64,000 nt of DNA from Streptomyces sp. S.PNR 29 (GTDB lineage Bacteria > Actinomycetota > Actinomycetes > Streptomycetales > Streptomycetaceae), in the NCBI RefSeq assembly GCF_030386795.1, contig NZ_JANUQM010000006.1, forward strand, positions 374,601-438,600, read 5' to 3'. Below the pieces are notes generated by a model. It made no database searches, was not told the origin of the DNA, and worked only from the letters and a program-made list of their open reading frames with translations. Positions 8,150 through 16,041 of this stretch are shown in pieces. A program made the translations under genes and the position numbers. Position 1 is the stretch's first letter, and each line of letters starts with the position of its first letter.

Positions 8150-8803
8150 TCATGAAGTCTTCCAGGTATCTGCTTCCTCATCCGGGCTGATCCGGATGGT
8201 ACGGGCGAATTCGTCGATATCGTCGAGAGCTCGGAGGATTCGGCCGGCGTCAGGATCGGCCAGGATGATCAGGACGTCCGCCGCTTCCGTGCCCTTCTCG
8301 TAGCGCCAGGCATAGCGGAGGCCGACGTGCACCTCGTTGCTGTCCTCGTCCTGGTAGTAGCGCAGCACCCGCAAGCCGGTTCCCAGATGCGGGGAGTCGA
8401 AGTCCTCGACGATGGGTGGCTCGACGGCGTAGCTCGCGTCGGCGTGGGTCAGCTCACGCAGTGCCGTTTTCCGGTCCTCGTCCTCCTCGATCTCCACCAG
8501 GTCGACGTACGCGGGGAGCGGGATCTCCCGAGGGTGCGGGAGATGGAGGAAGACCTCGAAGTCCGGAAAGGCTGCGGGGGCCCTGATGGCATACATCAAC
8601 AGGATGTTGGTCAGCAGGTCGACTTCACCCGGTTCTGATTTCTCCGACGCGAAGTCCTCCCAGAGACCCTCGGCGAAGTAGCGAGCCCACGCCTCAGGTG
8701 TTTGTGCCTCCTCGACGTCCTCAAGTCCCGGTTCCGGCCACATGAGTGGGATGCGGATCCATGGGGACAGGTCCATGGCGTGCTTGACGTTGAGCCAGCT
8801 CAC
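8150..8803 (-). CDS. Hypothetical protein, last gene of T7SS-like operon
   Basis: The product is 217 residues, acidic, with no signal peptide or transmembrane segment. It is rich in Trp/Pro near the N-terminus (WIRIPLMWPEPG) and has alternating strands and helices toward the C-terminus (GLRYAWRYEKG, VLIILADPD). I do not recognise a family. Its start overlaps the stop of the preceding gene by 4 bp (8800-8803), so the two are translationally coupled. Its position downstream of a T7SS-like secreted protein suggests an accessory or immunity-type partner, but that is only context. Confidence 0.7.
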   Translation of the reverse strand: MSWLNVKHAMDLSPWIRIPLMWPEPGLEDVEEAQTPEAWARYFAEGLWEDFASEKSEPGEVDLLTNILLMYAIRAPAAFPDFEVFLHLPHPREIPLPAYVDLVEIEEDEDRKTALRELTHADASYAVEPPIVEDFDSPHLGTGLRVLRYYQDEDSNEVHVGLRYAWRYEKGTEAADVLIILADPDAGRILRALDDIDEFARTIRISPDEEADTWKTS

Positions 8804-9483
8804 TCATAACTCCATCTGAACGTTCCGACCACCGCGTCGAACAACTCGACCAGCACGTCGGTGAATTCACCGTCGATATCGCCGTCACCCGGTGTGGAGA
8901 AGTTGATGCTGATCCAGCGACCGGGATCATCCGGCACGGGGATCACATAGTCGACCCGCCGCGTCGGCAGGGAGGCCTGCGCTACGGCTTCGGGGGCGGA
9001 ACTCAGCTTCTGCTCGTCAGGGGTGGAGCGGTAGGCGCGGCGGAGTGCGGGTGCCCCTGCCACGTCAACCGTTGTCGCCGTTCCGCCGGGGACGTCCTCG
9101 TTGGCGAGTTGAGCGATCACTGCCTGTGGAGGAACCGCATGGTCTTGGCCGATCGGCATCTCGGCGACGATGAAAGAGGCCATGAGGAAGATTCCCCCGC
9201 GCGGGAGCACGGGAAGGTAGAGGTCAAGGCCACCGTTTCTTCTGGCCGCACGGGCGTGCTTCTCCAACTGGCGACGCATGTCCAGTCGGAAGCGCATCGC
9301 GTCGTCCCGGGGGATGCCCTCCGGTACTTGCCCCATGTGCGAGAAGAGGATCTTCTCGAGTGCTTCCTTCGTGCCCTCGCGCAGGGGGATGCGGACCCAG
9401 CCGGGTGGCAGGATGAGCTCATAGCGGCGGGGAGCGGTCACCTCGACGGAGGGGGACTGTTGCTCCAGGTCGGACGTGCTCAC
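8800..9483 (-). CDS. Hypothetical protein of T7SS-like operon
   Basis: The product is 227 residues, soluble, with no signal peptide. The N-terminal part contains YELILPPGWVRIPLREG, then a basic helical stretch (RLDMRRQLEKHARAARRNGG). The C-terminal part (YVIPVPDDPGRWISINFSTPG) looks like a beta-rich domain. Similar proteins occur beside WXG100-like genes in Streptomyces, to my recollection, but no function is assigned. It overlaps both neighbours by 4 bp (9480-9483 and 8800-8803), which indicates one operon with coupled translation. Confidence 0.72.
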   Translation of the reverse strand: MSTSDLEQQSPSVEVTAPRRYELILPPGWVRIPLREGTKEALEKILFSHMGQVPEGIPRDDAMRFRLDMRRQLEKHARAARRNGGLDLYLPVLPRGGIFLMASFIVAEMPIGQDHAVPPQAVIAQLANEDVPGGTATTVDVAGAPALRRAYRSTPDEQKLSSAPEAVAQASLPTRRVDYVIPVPDDPGRWISINFSTPGDGDIDGEFTDVLVELFDAVVGTFRWSYE

Positions 9484-9878
9484 GCGCGGGCCTGCTTCTT
9501 GAGCTGGCGGTCGGCCACCAGGATCGTCAGGGAACAGAGCACCGAAATTACGGCCAGCCAGCTGTAGCCGATGGCTCCGATGATGTTCCAGAACAGGTAC
9601 ATGACGGCAACGATCTTGATCGTCTGGGAGAAGTTGGAACCCATCCGCGGGTTACGGATGAGTTCTCGGTTCCTGAGAAACAGGACCAGCATCAGTACAG
9701 GCGCAATCATCAACGGCCATGCCACATAATCGTAAGTGAGCCAGTCCATTCCGCCGTACTTGCTGCCAAGGTCCTGGACGGCGAAACAGAGAATCGGCAC
9801 CAGCGTGTACGCGGCAAGGAACTTCATGGCCCGCGATTCCCGTGGGCTTTTCGCTGGGATTGTCGCCACTGTCTCCAC
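9480..9878 (-). CDS. Small integral membrane protein of T7SS-like operon
   Basis: The product is 132 residues with about four hydrophobic segments: FLAAYTLVPILCFAV, WPLMIAPVLMLVLFL, IVAVMYLFWNIIGAIGY and WLAVISVLCSLTILVA. Short charged loops separate them, and the C-terminus is basic (RQLKKQARA). No known family is recognised. It lies 67 bp downstream of the large T7SS-like gene and overlaps the next gene by 4 bp. Its base composition is visibly less GC-rich than the flanking core genes, consistent with acquisition. Confidence 0.7.
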   Translation of the reverse strand: METVATIPAKSPRESRAMKFLAAYTLVPILCFAVQDLGSKYGGMDWLTYDYVAWPLMIAPVLMLVLFLRNRELIRNPRMGSNFSQTIKIVAVMYLFWNIIGAIGYSWLAVISVLCSLTILVADRQLKKQARA

Positions 9879-9945
9879 TCCCTCAAATTTCTGCTTTGAA
9901 CTTCCTCAGACCGGTTGATGCCGGTCAATTTCTACTCCGGAGTGG

Positions 9946-11250
9946 TCACCAGCGGCTCCCTACTTCGCGCGTCAAGACATCCTTGACGTCACCGTACTGG
10001 TTCGCGTAGGGTCCCTTTTCTCCGAGTTTGTCGCCCACGTCCACCGTGGTGGCAGCGCCGTAGTTCAACTTAAACTTCAGAGCAGCCTTTTCCATTGCGT
10101 CAGCCGCCCTCACCACCTCGGGATTTCCCCCGAATTCGGCCCGCATCGCCTTGGCGAACTTGGATGCGCTGGCGACCTCCGCTTCGCCGCTCAGCAGGCG
10201 GTCCAGTCGGGTCGTCCCGGGCCGTGTTTCCCTCGCCCCGATCTGGCGCAGCGCATCCTTCGCCCGCACTGCTTTCGCACCGCGGGCCGAGTCGGTGCCG
10301 TATCGCATGATGTTCTTGTCGAGCAGTTTGCGCAGATTCGCGTACCGCTGGAACCGTCCCGCCCTGCTGGCGGCCTTGAGTGTTGTCGCTGCGGCCTTCA
10401 CGCCCTTCATCGCGACGCTGCCGAATCCCAGCGTCGCCAGCGCGAAGACGTCCATAGCGACGTCCGCCCAGTTTCCGTCACCGGAGAGGGCCAGCAGCGT
10501 GTGGCCGACGCCGACGAGCGCCGTGAGGCTGAGGGTGGTCACTGTGATGAGGGTCGCCAGCCAGCCGACCGGTGTGAAGAGGAGGGCGATCACCCCGATG
10601 ATGGTCGCTGCCCAACTCAGGACTTCGACGACTTTTTTGATCGTATCGGCATGCTCGTGCACCCAGTCCTTGAAGTTCTCCCATCTGCTGTCCTTGATGA
10701 TGTCGGAGATGTCGCGGCCGATGTTCTCGGCGTAATACTGGGCGCGGGAGTCGCGTTCGGAGATGACCTGGTTGAGCTGCTTGTGGTACGGCGCCAGGTG
10801 GCTGTCGGGGTCGGACTCCTCGGACGCCTTCTTGTCGCCGTCCTTGCCGTCCTTCTTGGCCTCGGCTTCCTTCTTCTTCACCTCGGCAGCGTGTTCCTCG
10901 TCGGCCTGCTTCGCGGCTCGGAGTACGCCGTCGGCCCGTTCCTGGAAGCCCTCCAGTTCGTTGGCCCATTTGCCGAGGTCACCGACCACACGTTCGTAGC
11001 GGGCCGCCGTCTCGCGGAAGTGCTTCTCGAGGTCGCCGGACTTCTCGCGGATCTTGTCGGCGTACTTGCCCTGCAGCGCGTCGCCGCCGGCGGCCTTGCG
11101 CAGGATGGCAGCCTGGTCGCGGAGGGTCGAGGCGAGGTTCTTCATTCTGGTGACCTCGTCGCGGATGTCCTCCGGATCGCCGGGGATCGGGTCCTTCTCC
11201 GCCAGCGGGTGCCAGTCGACCGGCCGGCGCCTGCCCTTACCCGTACCCAT
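9946..11250 (-). CDS. Large protein with putative T7SS signal domain and central membrane segments
   Basis: The product is 434 residues. The N-terminus (about 11-110: WHPLAEKDPIPGDP followed by long helices) resembles the N-terminal domain of actinobacterial proteins proposed to be exported by type VII secretion. A highly charged Lys/Glu/Asp linker follows (118-150), then an amphipathic region and two or three hydrophobic segments (about 208-256 and 262-282). The C-terminal 150 residues are basic and Ala-rich, and I recognise no nuclease, deaminase or other toxin motif in them. The preceding gene, 3 bp away, encodes a WXG100-like protein. No EccC, EccD or mycosin gene is in the window, so secretion would need a machine encoded elsewhere. 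Confidence 0.78.
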   Translation of the reverse strand: MGTGKGRRRPVDWHPLAEKDPIPGDPEDIRDEVTRMKNLASTLRDQAAILRKAAGGDALQGKYADKIREKSGDLEKHFRETAARYERVVGDLGKWANELEGFQERADGVLRAAKQADEEHAAEVKKKEAEAKKDGKDGDKKASEESDPDSHLAPYHKQLNQVISERDSRAQYYAENIGRDISDIIKDSRWENFKDWVHEHADTIKKVVEVLSWAATIIGVIALLFTPVGWLATLITVTTLSLTALVGVGHTLLALSGDGNWADVAMDVFALATLGFGSVAMKGVKAAATTLKAASRAGRFQRYANLRKLLDKNIMRYGTDSARGAKAVRAKDALRQIGARETRPGTTRLDRLLSGEAEVASASKFAKAMRAEFGGNPEVVRAADAMEKAALKFKLNYGAATTVDVGDKLGEKGPYANQYGDVKDVLTREVGSRW

Positions 11251-11253
11251 CGG

Positions 11254-11568
11254 TTAATTTCCCCCGTTTTTGCCGTGCTTCTTCTCGTTCGCGTTCTTGA
11301 GATCGAGGTCCAGCTTCTCGAAGCTCTTGAGCGCGGTCTCTACTTGCTTGCCCAAGTCCTCGACGTTCTCGAGGAGTTCGCGCCGATAGTTGTCCCAGTT
11401 GCTGACGAATTCGTCCATCTTGCCGGCGATGCTGCCATGGCCCCAGATGTCATGAATGTCGGCACGGTGCTTGTCGATGCCTTTGAGGGCTTTCTTGATG
11501 TCCTTCAGATTTGTCTTCGAGGACTCCAGAAGTGTGTAGTCGACTATCAGGCGGTCGTGCTCCCCCAT
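11254..11568 (-). CDS. WXG100-like small helical protein
   Basis: The product is 104 residues and all-helical. The turn IWGHGS (about residues 42-47) sits midway between two long helices, as expected for the WxG helical hairpin, and WDNYRRELLENVEDLG follows in the second helix. The tail is charged and ends in Lys/Asn/Gly. The ATG at 11568 has GGGGAGG 5 nt upstream; a GTG two codons earlier lacks spacing. WXG100 proteins are usually co-secreted as dimers by ESX/type VII systems. It is the first gene of the five-gene minus-strand operon and is separated by 3 bp from the large partner. Confidence 0.75.
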   Translation of the reverse strand: MGEHDRLIVDYTLLESSKTNLKDIKKALKGIDKHRADIHDIWGHGSIAGKMDEFVSNWDNYRRELLENVEDLGKQVETALKSFEKLDLDLKNANEKKHGKNGGN

Positions 11569-11737
11569 GAACACCTCCCCGTTTGCTTACGTGGTGAACA
11601 CGCTCCCGTTGGGGCTCAACCTACCGGCACCGTCACCGCACATGCCTCTCACACCTCAGTGGCACCAGCAAAGGACCCTCCCTCGCGAAAGCGGACAGGG
11701 GCGCGCGGTGGTGGCGTACGCCGGTAACGTCGTCCGT

Positions 11738-12172
11738 ATGGACACGTCCTGGTGGTGGCTTGTGCTCGCGGCGGTGATACTGCTCGCGCTTGTTGCCACG
11801 CTGGTCGACGGCTGGGGCCCGGGGCGGCGGCCGGAGGGCCGGAGAGGGCCGGGGCACGGGGAGCGGCCGCGGCCGGCGGAGATCTGGTGGGCGAGCGTGC
11901 CGTACGAGGACGGGCCGGGAGCCAAGGACCGGCCCTGTCTGGTGCTGGCCGTGCGGCGCAGGCGGGCGAGGGTCGCGAAGATCACCAGTCGGTTCCGCGA
12001 CGAGCGGTCCGGGGTGATCCCGCTGCCGCCGGGCTCGGTCGGGGACGCCGAGGGGCGGACGAGCTTCCTGGAGACGGACGAGCTGCGGGACGTACCGGTG
12101 GGCGACTTCCGGCGGCGGGTGGGAGTGGTGGACCCGGTCCTGTGGGACCAGGTCCGTCATCTCGCCGGGTGA
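11738..12172 (+). CDS. Membrane-anchored PemK/MazF-like protein
   Basis: The product is 144 residues. One N-terminal transmembrane helix (WWWLVLAAVILLALVATLVD, about 4-23) and a basic linker precede a domain resembling PemK/MazF: AEIWWASVPYEDG, then KDRPCLVL, then a conserved C-terminal SFLETDELRDVP. PemK/MazF proteins are often mRNA-cleaving toxins, but no antitoxin gene is adjacent and the membrane anchor is atypical, so a toxin role is doubtful. There is no obvious ribosome site before the ATG at 11738. It is convergent with cysM; only 4 bp separate the two stops. Confidence 0.75.
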   Translation: MDTSWWWLVLAAVILLALVATLVDGWGPGRRPEGRRGPGHGERPRPAEIWWASVPYEDGPGAKDRPCLVLAVRRRRARVAKITSRFRDERSGVIPLPPGSVGDAEGRTSFLETDELRDVPVGDFRRRVGVVDPVLWDQVRHLAG

Positions 12173-12176
12173 GGAC

Positions 12177-13127
12177 CTACGCCCAGAGCTGGCCCTGGAG
12201 CCTGTCGATGGCTTCCTCGGTCGTGGCGGCGGTGTAGACGCCCGTCGAGAGGTACTTCCAGCCGCCGTCGGCCACGATGAACACGATGTCCGCGCTCTCG
12301 CCGGCCTTCAGCGCCTTCTTGCCGACGCCGATGGCGGCGTGCAGGGCGGCGCCGGTGGAGACGCCCGCGAAGATGCCCTCCTGCTGGAGGAGTTCGCGGG
12401 TGCGGGTGACCGCGTCGGCGGAGCCGACGGAGAAGCGGGTGGTGAGGACGGAGGCGTCGTAGAGCTCGGGGACGAAGCCCTCGTCGAGGTTGCGCAGGCC
12501 GTACACCAGGTCGTCGTAGCGCGGTTCGGCGGCGACGATCCTGACGTCGGGCTTGTGCTCGCGCAGGTAGCGGCCGACGCCCATGAGCGTCCCCGTCGTC
12601 CCGAGGCCGGCCACGAAGTGGGTGATGGACGGCAGGTCGGTGAGGATCTCCGGGCCGGTGGTGGCGTAGTGGGCGCCCGCGTTGTCCGGGTTGCCGTACT
12701 GGTAGAGCATCACCCAGTCCGGGTGCTCGGCGGCCAGTTCCTTGGCGACGCGCACGGCGGTGTTGGAGCCGCCCGCGGCGGGCGACGAGATGATCTCCGC
12801 GCCCCACATGCCGAGCAGGTCCCGGCGTTCCTGGGAGGTGTTCTCGGGCATCACGCACACCATGCGGTAGCCCTTGAGCTTGGCCGCCATGGCCAGCGAG
12901 ATGCCGGTGTTGCCGCTGGTCGGCTCCAGGATCGTGCAGCCGGGGGTCAGGCGGCCGTCCTTCTCCGCCTGCTCGATCATGTGCAGGGCCGGGCGGTCCT
13001 TGACCGAGCCGGTCGGGTTGCGGTCCTCCAGCTTCGCCCAGACGCGGACGTCGGCGGACGGCGACAGCCGCGGCAGGTGCACCAGAGGGGTGTTGCCCAC
13101 CGCGGCCAGCGGGGAGTCGTAACGCAT
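12177..13127 (-). CDS. cysM: Cysteine synthase CysM (thiocarboxylate-dependent)
   Basis: This 316-residue PLP enzyme makes cysteine by beta-replacement. The PLP-lysine lies in NPTGSVKDRPAL (about residues 36-47), the substrate loop TSGNTGISLAM follows, and the glycine-rich phosphate loop GLGTTGTLMG is visible. In actinobacteria the CysM branch uses O-phosphoserine and the protein thiocarboxylate CysO-COSH. The adjacent cysO and mec+ genes strongly favour that reading over ordinary CysK. The start is 5 bp after the cysO stop, so they are translationally linked. Confidence 0.94.
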   Translation of the reverse strand: MRYDSPLAAVGNTPLVHLPRLSPSADVRVWAKLEDRNPTGSVKDRPALHMIEQAEKDGRLTPGCTILEPTSGNTGISLAMAAKLKGYRMVCVMPENTSQERRDLLGMWGAEIISSPAAGGSNTAVRVAKELAAEHPDWVMLYQYGNPDNAGAHYATTGPEILTDLPSITHFVAGLGTTGTLMGVGRYLREHKPDVRIVAAEPRYDDLVYGLRNLDEGFVPELYDASVLTTRFSVGSADAVTRTRELLQQEGIFAGVSTGAALHAAIGVGKKALKAGESADIVFIVADGGWKYLSTGVYTAATTEEAIDRLQGQLWA

Positions 13128-13132
13128 CTCGA

Positions 13133-13411
13133 TCAGGCCATGCCGCCGGCCACGGCCGGCAGGATCGTGACGTTGTCGCCGTCGGACAGCTTGGTGTTGA
13201 TGCCGTCGAGGAAGCGCACGTCCTCGTCGTTCAGGTACACGTTGACGAAGCGGCGCAGCTGGTCGCCGTCGACGATGCGGGCCTGGATGCCCGCGTGCCT
13301 GGTCTCGAGGTCGGCGAAGAGTTCGGCGAGGGTGTCCCCGGTGCCCTCCACCGCCTTCTGACCGTTGGTGTACTGGCGGAGGATGGTCGGGATGCGGACC
13401 TCGATGGCCAT
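13133..13411 (-). CDS. cysO: Sulfur-carrier protein CysO (ThiS/MoaD family)
   Basis: This is a 92-residue ubiquitin-like sulfur carrier. Family features are the beta-grasp pattern with VNVYLNDEDVRFLDG, LSDGDNVTILPAVAGG, and a C-terminal diglycine. The protein ends GGMA, so Met-Ala follows the diglycine and must be removed before thiocarboxylate formation. The nearby JAMM peptidase (mec+) is the expected processing enzyme and later releases the cysteine. The ATG at 13411 starts the conserved MAIEVRIP; longer upstream frames are rejected. Confidence 0.93.
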   Translation of the reverse strand: MAIEVRIPTILRQYTNGQKAVEGTGDTLAELFADLETRHAGIQARIVDGDQLRRFVNVYLNDEDVRFLDGINTKLSDGDNVTILPAVAGGMA

Positions 13412-13535
13412 GGTTGCGGGCTCCTGTCGGAAGGTTTCGTCGGGTCGGTGGCGCGCGGCGGCGCGGGCTTGCGTGGTCGTACGCAGGTGAGACGGATCGC
13501 CGCGGCTCACGGCCGTACGGCGGCAGGGTCCGGCG

Positions 13536-13631
13536 TCAACAGATGGCGCTGGCGAGCCTGCACAGGTCGACGTGCAGCCGCGCCACGAGCAGCATGCCCG
13601 GCGTCTTGTCGCTCACGTCGTGGAAAACCAT
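13536..13631 (-). CDS. Putative cysteine-responsive leader peptide upstream of cysO
   Basis: This is a 31-codon frame ending in Cys followed directly by TGA. Its C-terminal half (LLVARLHVDLCRLASAIC) matches, as I recall it, the short HVDLCR...C peptides often annotated as putative leader peptides before sulfur-assimilation genes in actinobacteria. Cys codons are at positions 24 and 31, the second being the final sense codon. Ribosome stalling there when Cys-tRNA is scarce could control the downstream cysO-cysM genes, which begin 125 bp later. I see no clean terminator in that spacer. It was found by reading the region directly and is too short for routine gene calling. Confidence 0.68.
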   Translation of the reverse strand: MVFHDVSDKTPGMLLVARLHVDLCRLASAIC

Positions 13632-13710
13632 GGGCTCATCGTATCGATTCCCGGCCGGGGCCCCGGAGTGTGATCTCACTGTTCGGACGGAATTCATCCG
13701 CACTGCGAGA

Positions 13711-14133
13711 TCAGTAGGACTCCACGACCTTGACCTCCTCCTCCGTGACCTCGCCTTCCACGATCCGGTACGAGCGGAACTGGAACTCGCCGACCCCGTC
13801 GGTGTCGGCGGTGGAGACCAGGACGTAGTGGGCGCCCGGCTCGTTCGCGTAGGAGATGTCGGTGCGGGACGGGTATGCCTCGGTCGCCGTGTGGGAGTGG
13901 TAGATGATCACCGGCTCCTCGTCGCGGTCGTCCATCTCGCGGTAGAGCTTGAGGAGGTCCTGCGAGTCGAACTCGTAGAAGGTGGGCGAGCGGGCGGCGT
14001 TCAGCATCGGGATGAAGCGCTCGGGGCGGCCCTCCCCCACGGGGCCCGCGACGACGCCGCACGCCTCGTCGGGGTGGTCCTCGCGCGCGTGGGCGACGAT
14101 CTGGTCGTACAGGGCCTGGGTGATGGTCAGCAT
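13711..14133 (-). CDS. mec: Mec+ JAMM-family metallopeptidase (CysO peptidase)
   Basis: The product is 140 residues. The JAMM zinc motif is visible: an upstream Glu in DEACGVVAG, then HSHTATEAYPSRTD, giving His-x-His and the later Ser and Asp. This family hydrolyses the amide bond between CysO and cysteine and trims C-terminal extensions of sulfur-carrier proteins. The order mec+, cysO, cysM matches the Mycobacterium tuberculosis cluster. The ATG at 14133 begins the conserved MLTITQALYDQIVAHA; the very long upstream open frame is a shadow of the permease. Confidence 0.93.
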   Translation of the reverse strand: MLTITQALYDQIVAHAREDHPDEACGVVAGPVGEGRPERFIPMLNAARSPTFYEFDSQDLLKLYREMDDRDEEPVIIYHSHTATEAYPSRTDISYANEPGAHYVLVSTADTDGVGEFQFRSYRIVEGEVTEEEVKVVESY

Positions 14134-14153
14134 GACGGTCAGGATAAGCAGAG

Positions 14154-14190
14154 GGGCACCTCCGTACCGATGGGTGGTACGGAGGTGCCC
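14154..14190. terminator. 15-bp-stem hairpin upstream of mec+
   Basis: Perfect 15-bp arms (GGGCACCTCCGTACC and its complement) flank a 7-nt loop. It lies between the permease stop (14280) and the mec+ start (14133) on the minus strand, so it probably terminates permease transcripts. It could also sit in the mec+ leader as an attenuator. Confidence 0.7.
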
Positions 14191-14279
14191 GCATGCCGGA
14201 CATCCTGAGCGGCTGCCGCCCGGGGGTGCCACGAGCATCCCCGGCGGACGGACGTCCGTGGTGCGCCGGAACGCGCTGG

Positions 14280-15704
14280 TCAGCCGACCTTCTCGAACTC
14301 CGGGTCGCGGCGCTCGGCGACCGCCGGGTTGCGGCTCTTGAGGATCGCCCAGCCGAGGGCCAGGGCGGCGGCCCAGCCGGCCATGACGTACAGGCAGATA
14401 CGCGAGTCGGCGTCGTAGGCGATCAGGCCGGTGACGAAGAGCAGGAACGCGATGGCGATGTAGGAGCACACCGCGCCGCCCGGCGCCGGGAAGGAGGAGG
14501 CGGGCAGCCGGCCCGCGACCACCGCACGGCGGTAGAGGACGTGGCTGACCAGGATCATCAGCCAGGTCCAGATGCCGGCCGCGGTGGCGACGGAGGTGAC
14601 GTAGGCGAAGGCCTTCTCCGGGACGACGTAGTTCAGGACCACGCCGATGCCCATGAACAGCACCGAGACGGTGATGCCGAACGCCGGGGTCTTGGTGGCC
14701 GACAGCCGGGTGAAGACCTTCGGGGCCTCGCCGTTGTCCGCGAGGGTGCGCAGCATGCGGCCCGTGGAGTACATGCCGGAGTTGCAGGACGACAGGGCCG
14801 CGGTCAGCACGACGAAGTTGACGATGCCGGCGCCGGCCGGGATGCCGATCATCGCGAAGGCCTTCACGAAGGGGCTGACGCCCTCCGCGAACTCGGTCCA
14901 CTTCACCACGCAGAGGATGACGGTGAGGGCGCCGACGTAGAACAGGGCGATGCGCCAGGGCAGGGTGTTGATCGCCTTGGGGAGGGTCTTCTCGGGGTTC
15001 TCGGACTCGCCCGCGGTGACGCCGACGAGTTCGACGGCGAGGTAGGCGAACATGACGCCCTGCAGGGTCATCAGGGACGAGCCGATGCCCTTGGGGAAGA
15101 AGCCGTCGAAGGCCCACAGGTTGGAGACGGCGGCGGTGTCGCCGGCCGCGCTGAAGCCGAAGGTGAGGACACCGAGGCCGATCACGATCATGCCGATGAG
15201 GGCGGTGACCTTGACCATCGAGAACCAGAACTCGATCTCGCCGAACAGCTTCACCGAGATGAGGTTGGCCGCGAACAGGACGACCAGGAAGACCAGGGCC
15301 GTGACCCATTGCGGGATCGACGGGAACCAGTAGTTGACGTAGATCGCGGCGGCCGTGAGCTCGGCCATGCCGGTGACGACCCACATCAGCCAGTACGTCC
15401 AGCCGGTGAAGTAGCCGAAGAAGGGGCCGAGGAACTCGCGCGAGTACTCGGCGAAGGAGCCCGAGACCGGGCGGTAGAGCAGGAGCTCGCCGAGGGCCCG
15501 CATGATGAAGAAGATGATCACGCCGGCGAGGGCGTACATGAGGATGAGGCTGGGGCCGGCCTTGGCGATGTTGGCGCCGGCTCCCAGGAAGAGGCCGACG
15601 CCGATGGCGCCGCCGATCGCGATCATCTGGACCTGACGGCTGCCGAGCCCGCGCTCGTACCCCTCTTCAGGGGTGTGCTCACCGGCGACCTGCTCTGAGG
15701 TCAT
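14280..15704 (-). CDS. APC-family amino acid permease
   Basis: This 474-residue, 12-helix transporter belongs to the amino acid/polyamine/organocation superfamily, AAT subfamily. The first helix carries IGGAIGVGLFLGAGANIAKAGPS, followed by MRALGELLLYRPVSGSFAEYS, both diagnostic. Substrates for close relatives include GABA, asparagine and aromatic or basic amino acids; the sequence alone does not decide which. The ATG at 15704 has GAAAGG about 10 nt upstream; the longer upstream frame is non-coding. A 337-bp leader region precedes it. Confidence 0.93.
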   Translation of the reverse strand: MTSEQVAGEHTPEEGYERGLGSRQVQMIAIGGAIGVGLFLGAGANIAKAGPSLILMYALAGVIIFFIMRALGELLLYRPVSGSFAEYSREFLGPFFGYFTGWTYWLMWVVTGMAELTAAAIYVNYWFPSIPQWVTALVFLVVLFAANLISVKLFGEIEFWFSMVKVTALIGMIVIGLGVLTFGFSAAGDTAAVSNLWAFDGFFPKGIGSSLMTLQGVMFAYLAVELVGVTAGESENPEKTLPKAINTLPWRIALFYVGALTVILCVVKWTEFAEGVSPFVKAFAMIGIPAGAGIVNFVVLTAALSSCNSGMYSTGRMLRTLADNGEAPKVFTRLSATKTPAFGITVSVLFMGIGVVLNYVVPEKAFAYVTSVATAAGIWTWLMILVSHVLYRRAVVAGRLPASSFPAPGGAVCSYIAIAFLLFVTGLIAYDADSRICLYVMAGWAAALALGWAILKSRNPAVAERRDPEFEKVG

Positions 15705-16041
15705 GTGTCGTGCGCCTTTCTCCATTTGCCGACCCGGGCCTCTCGTCGGCCTCGGATCGGGTCTCGATCCCCCCGGATTGATGGAGTTGAGCGACTCTGG
15801 GAGCCCGCTCGTGCCTGGCCGACGGTCGTCGGCTCGGTGGCGCACCCGGCCGAACATTCGGGTGGTGTTCGCCGGGCGGTCGTGAAGATTTATCACGGCC
15901 GCAACAGTGATCACCCGCGCGACATGTGGCGCACGACACAAGAAGAAGAGGACAAAGCGGGCGTAAACAGGACACACGACACGGGTGCGGTGACGTGATC
16001 GTTATCCGGATTTGAGCGTCCGCTGAGCGAACACCAGAACG
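15705..16041. other. 337-bp intergenic region upstream of the permease
   Basis: It holds no supported gene. It should contain the permease promoter and the 3' end region of the DUF2017 transcript. A weak GTGA...TCAC dyad (about 15881-15895) is the only symmetry noticed, and I do not assign it. Confidence 0.5.

Noticed and set aside
7766..8155. Plus-strand frame across the integrase remnant region
   Set aside because: No conserved motif or ribosome site; could be a degraded fragment but not supportable.
13711..15384. Very long minus-strand frame of 557 codons over mec+ and the permease
   Set aside because: Only its last 140 codons are real Mec+; the rest is Arg/Gly/His-rich shadow of the permease.
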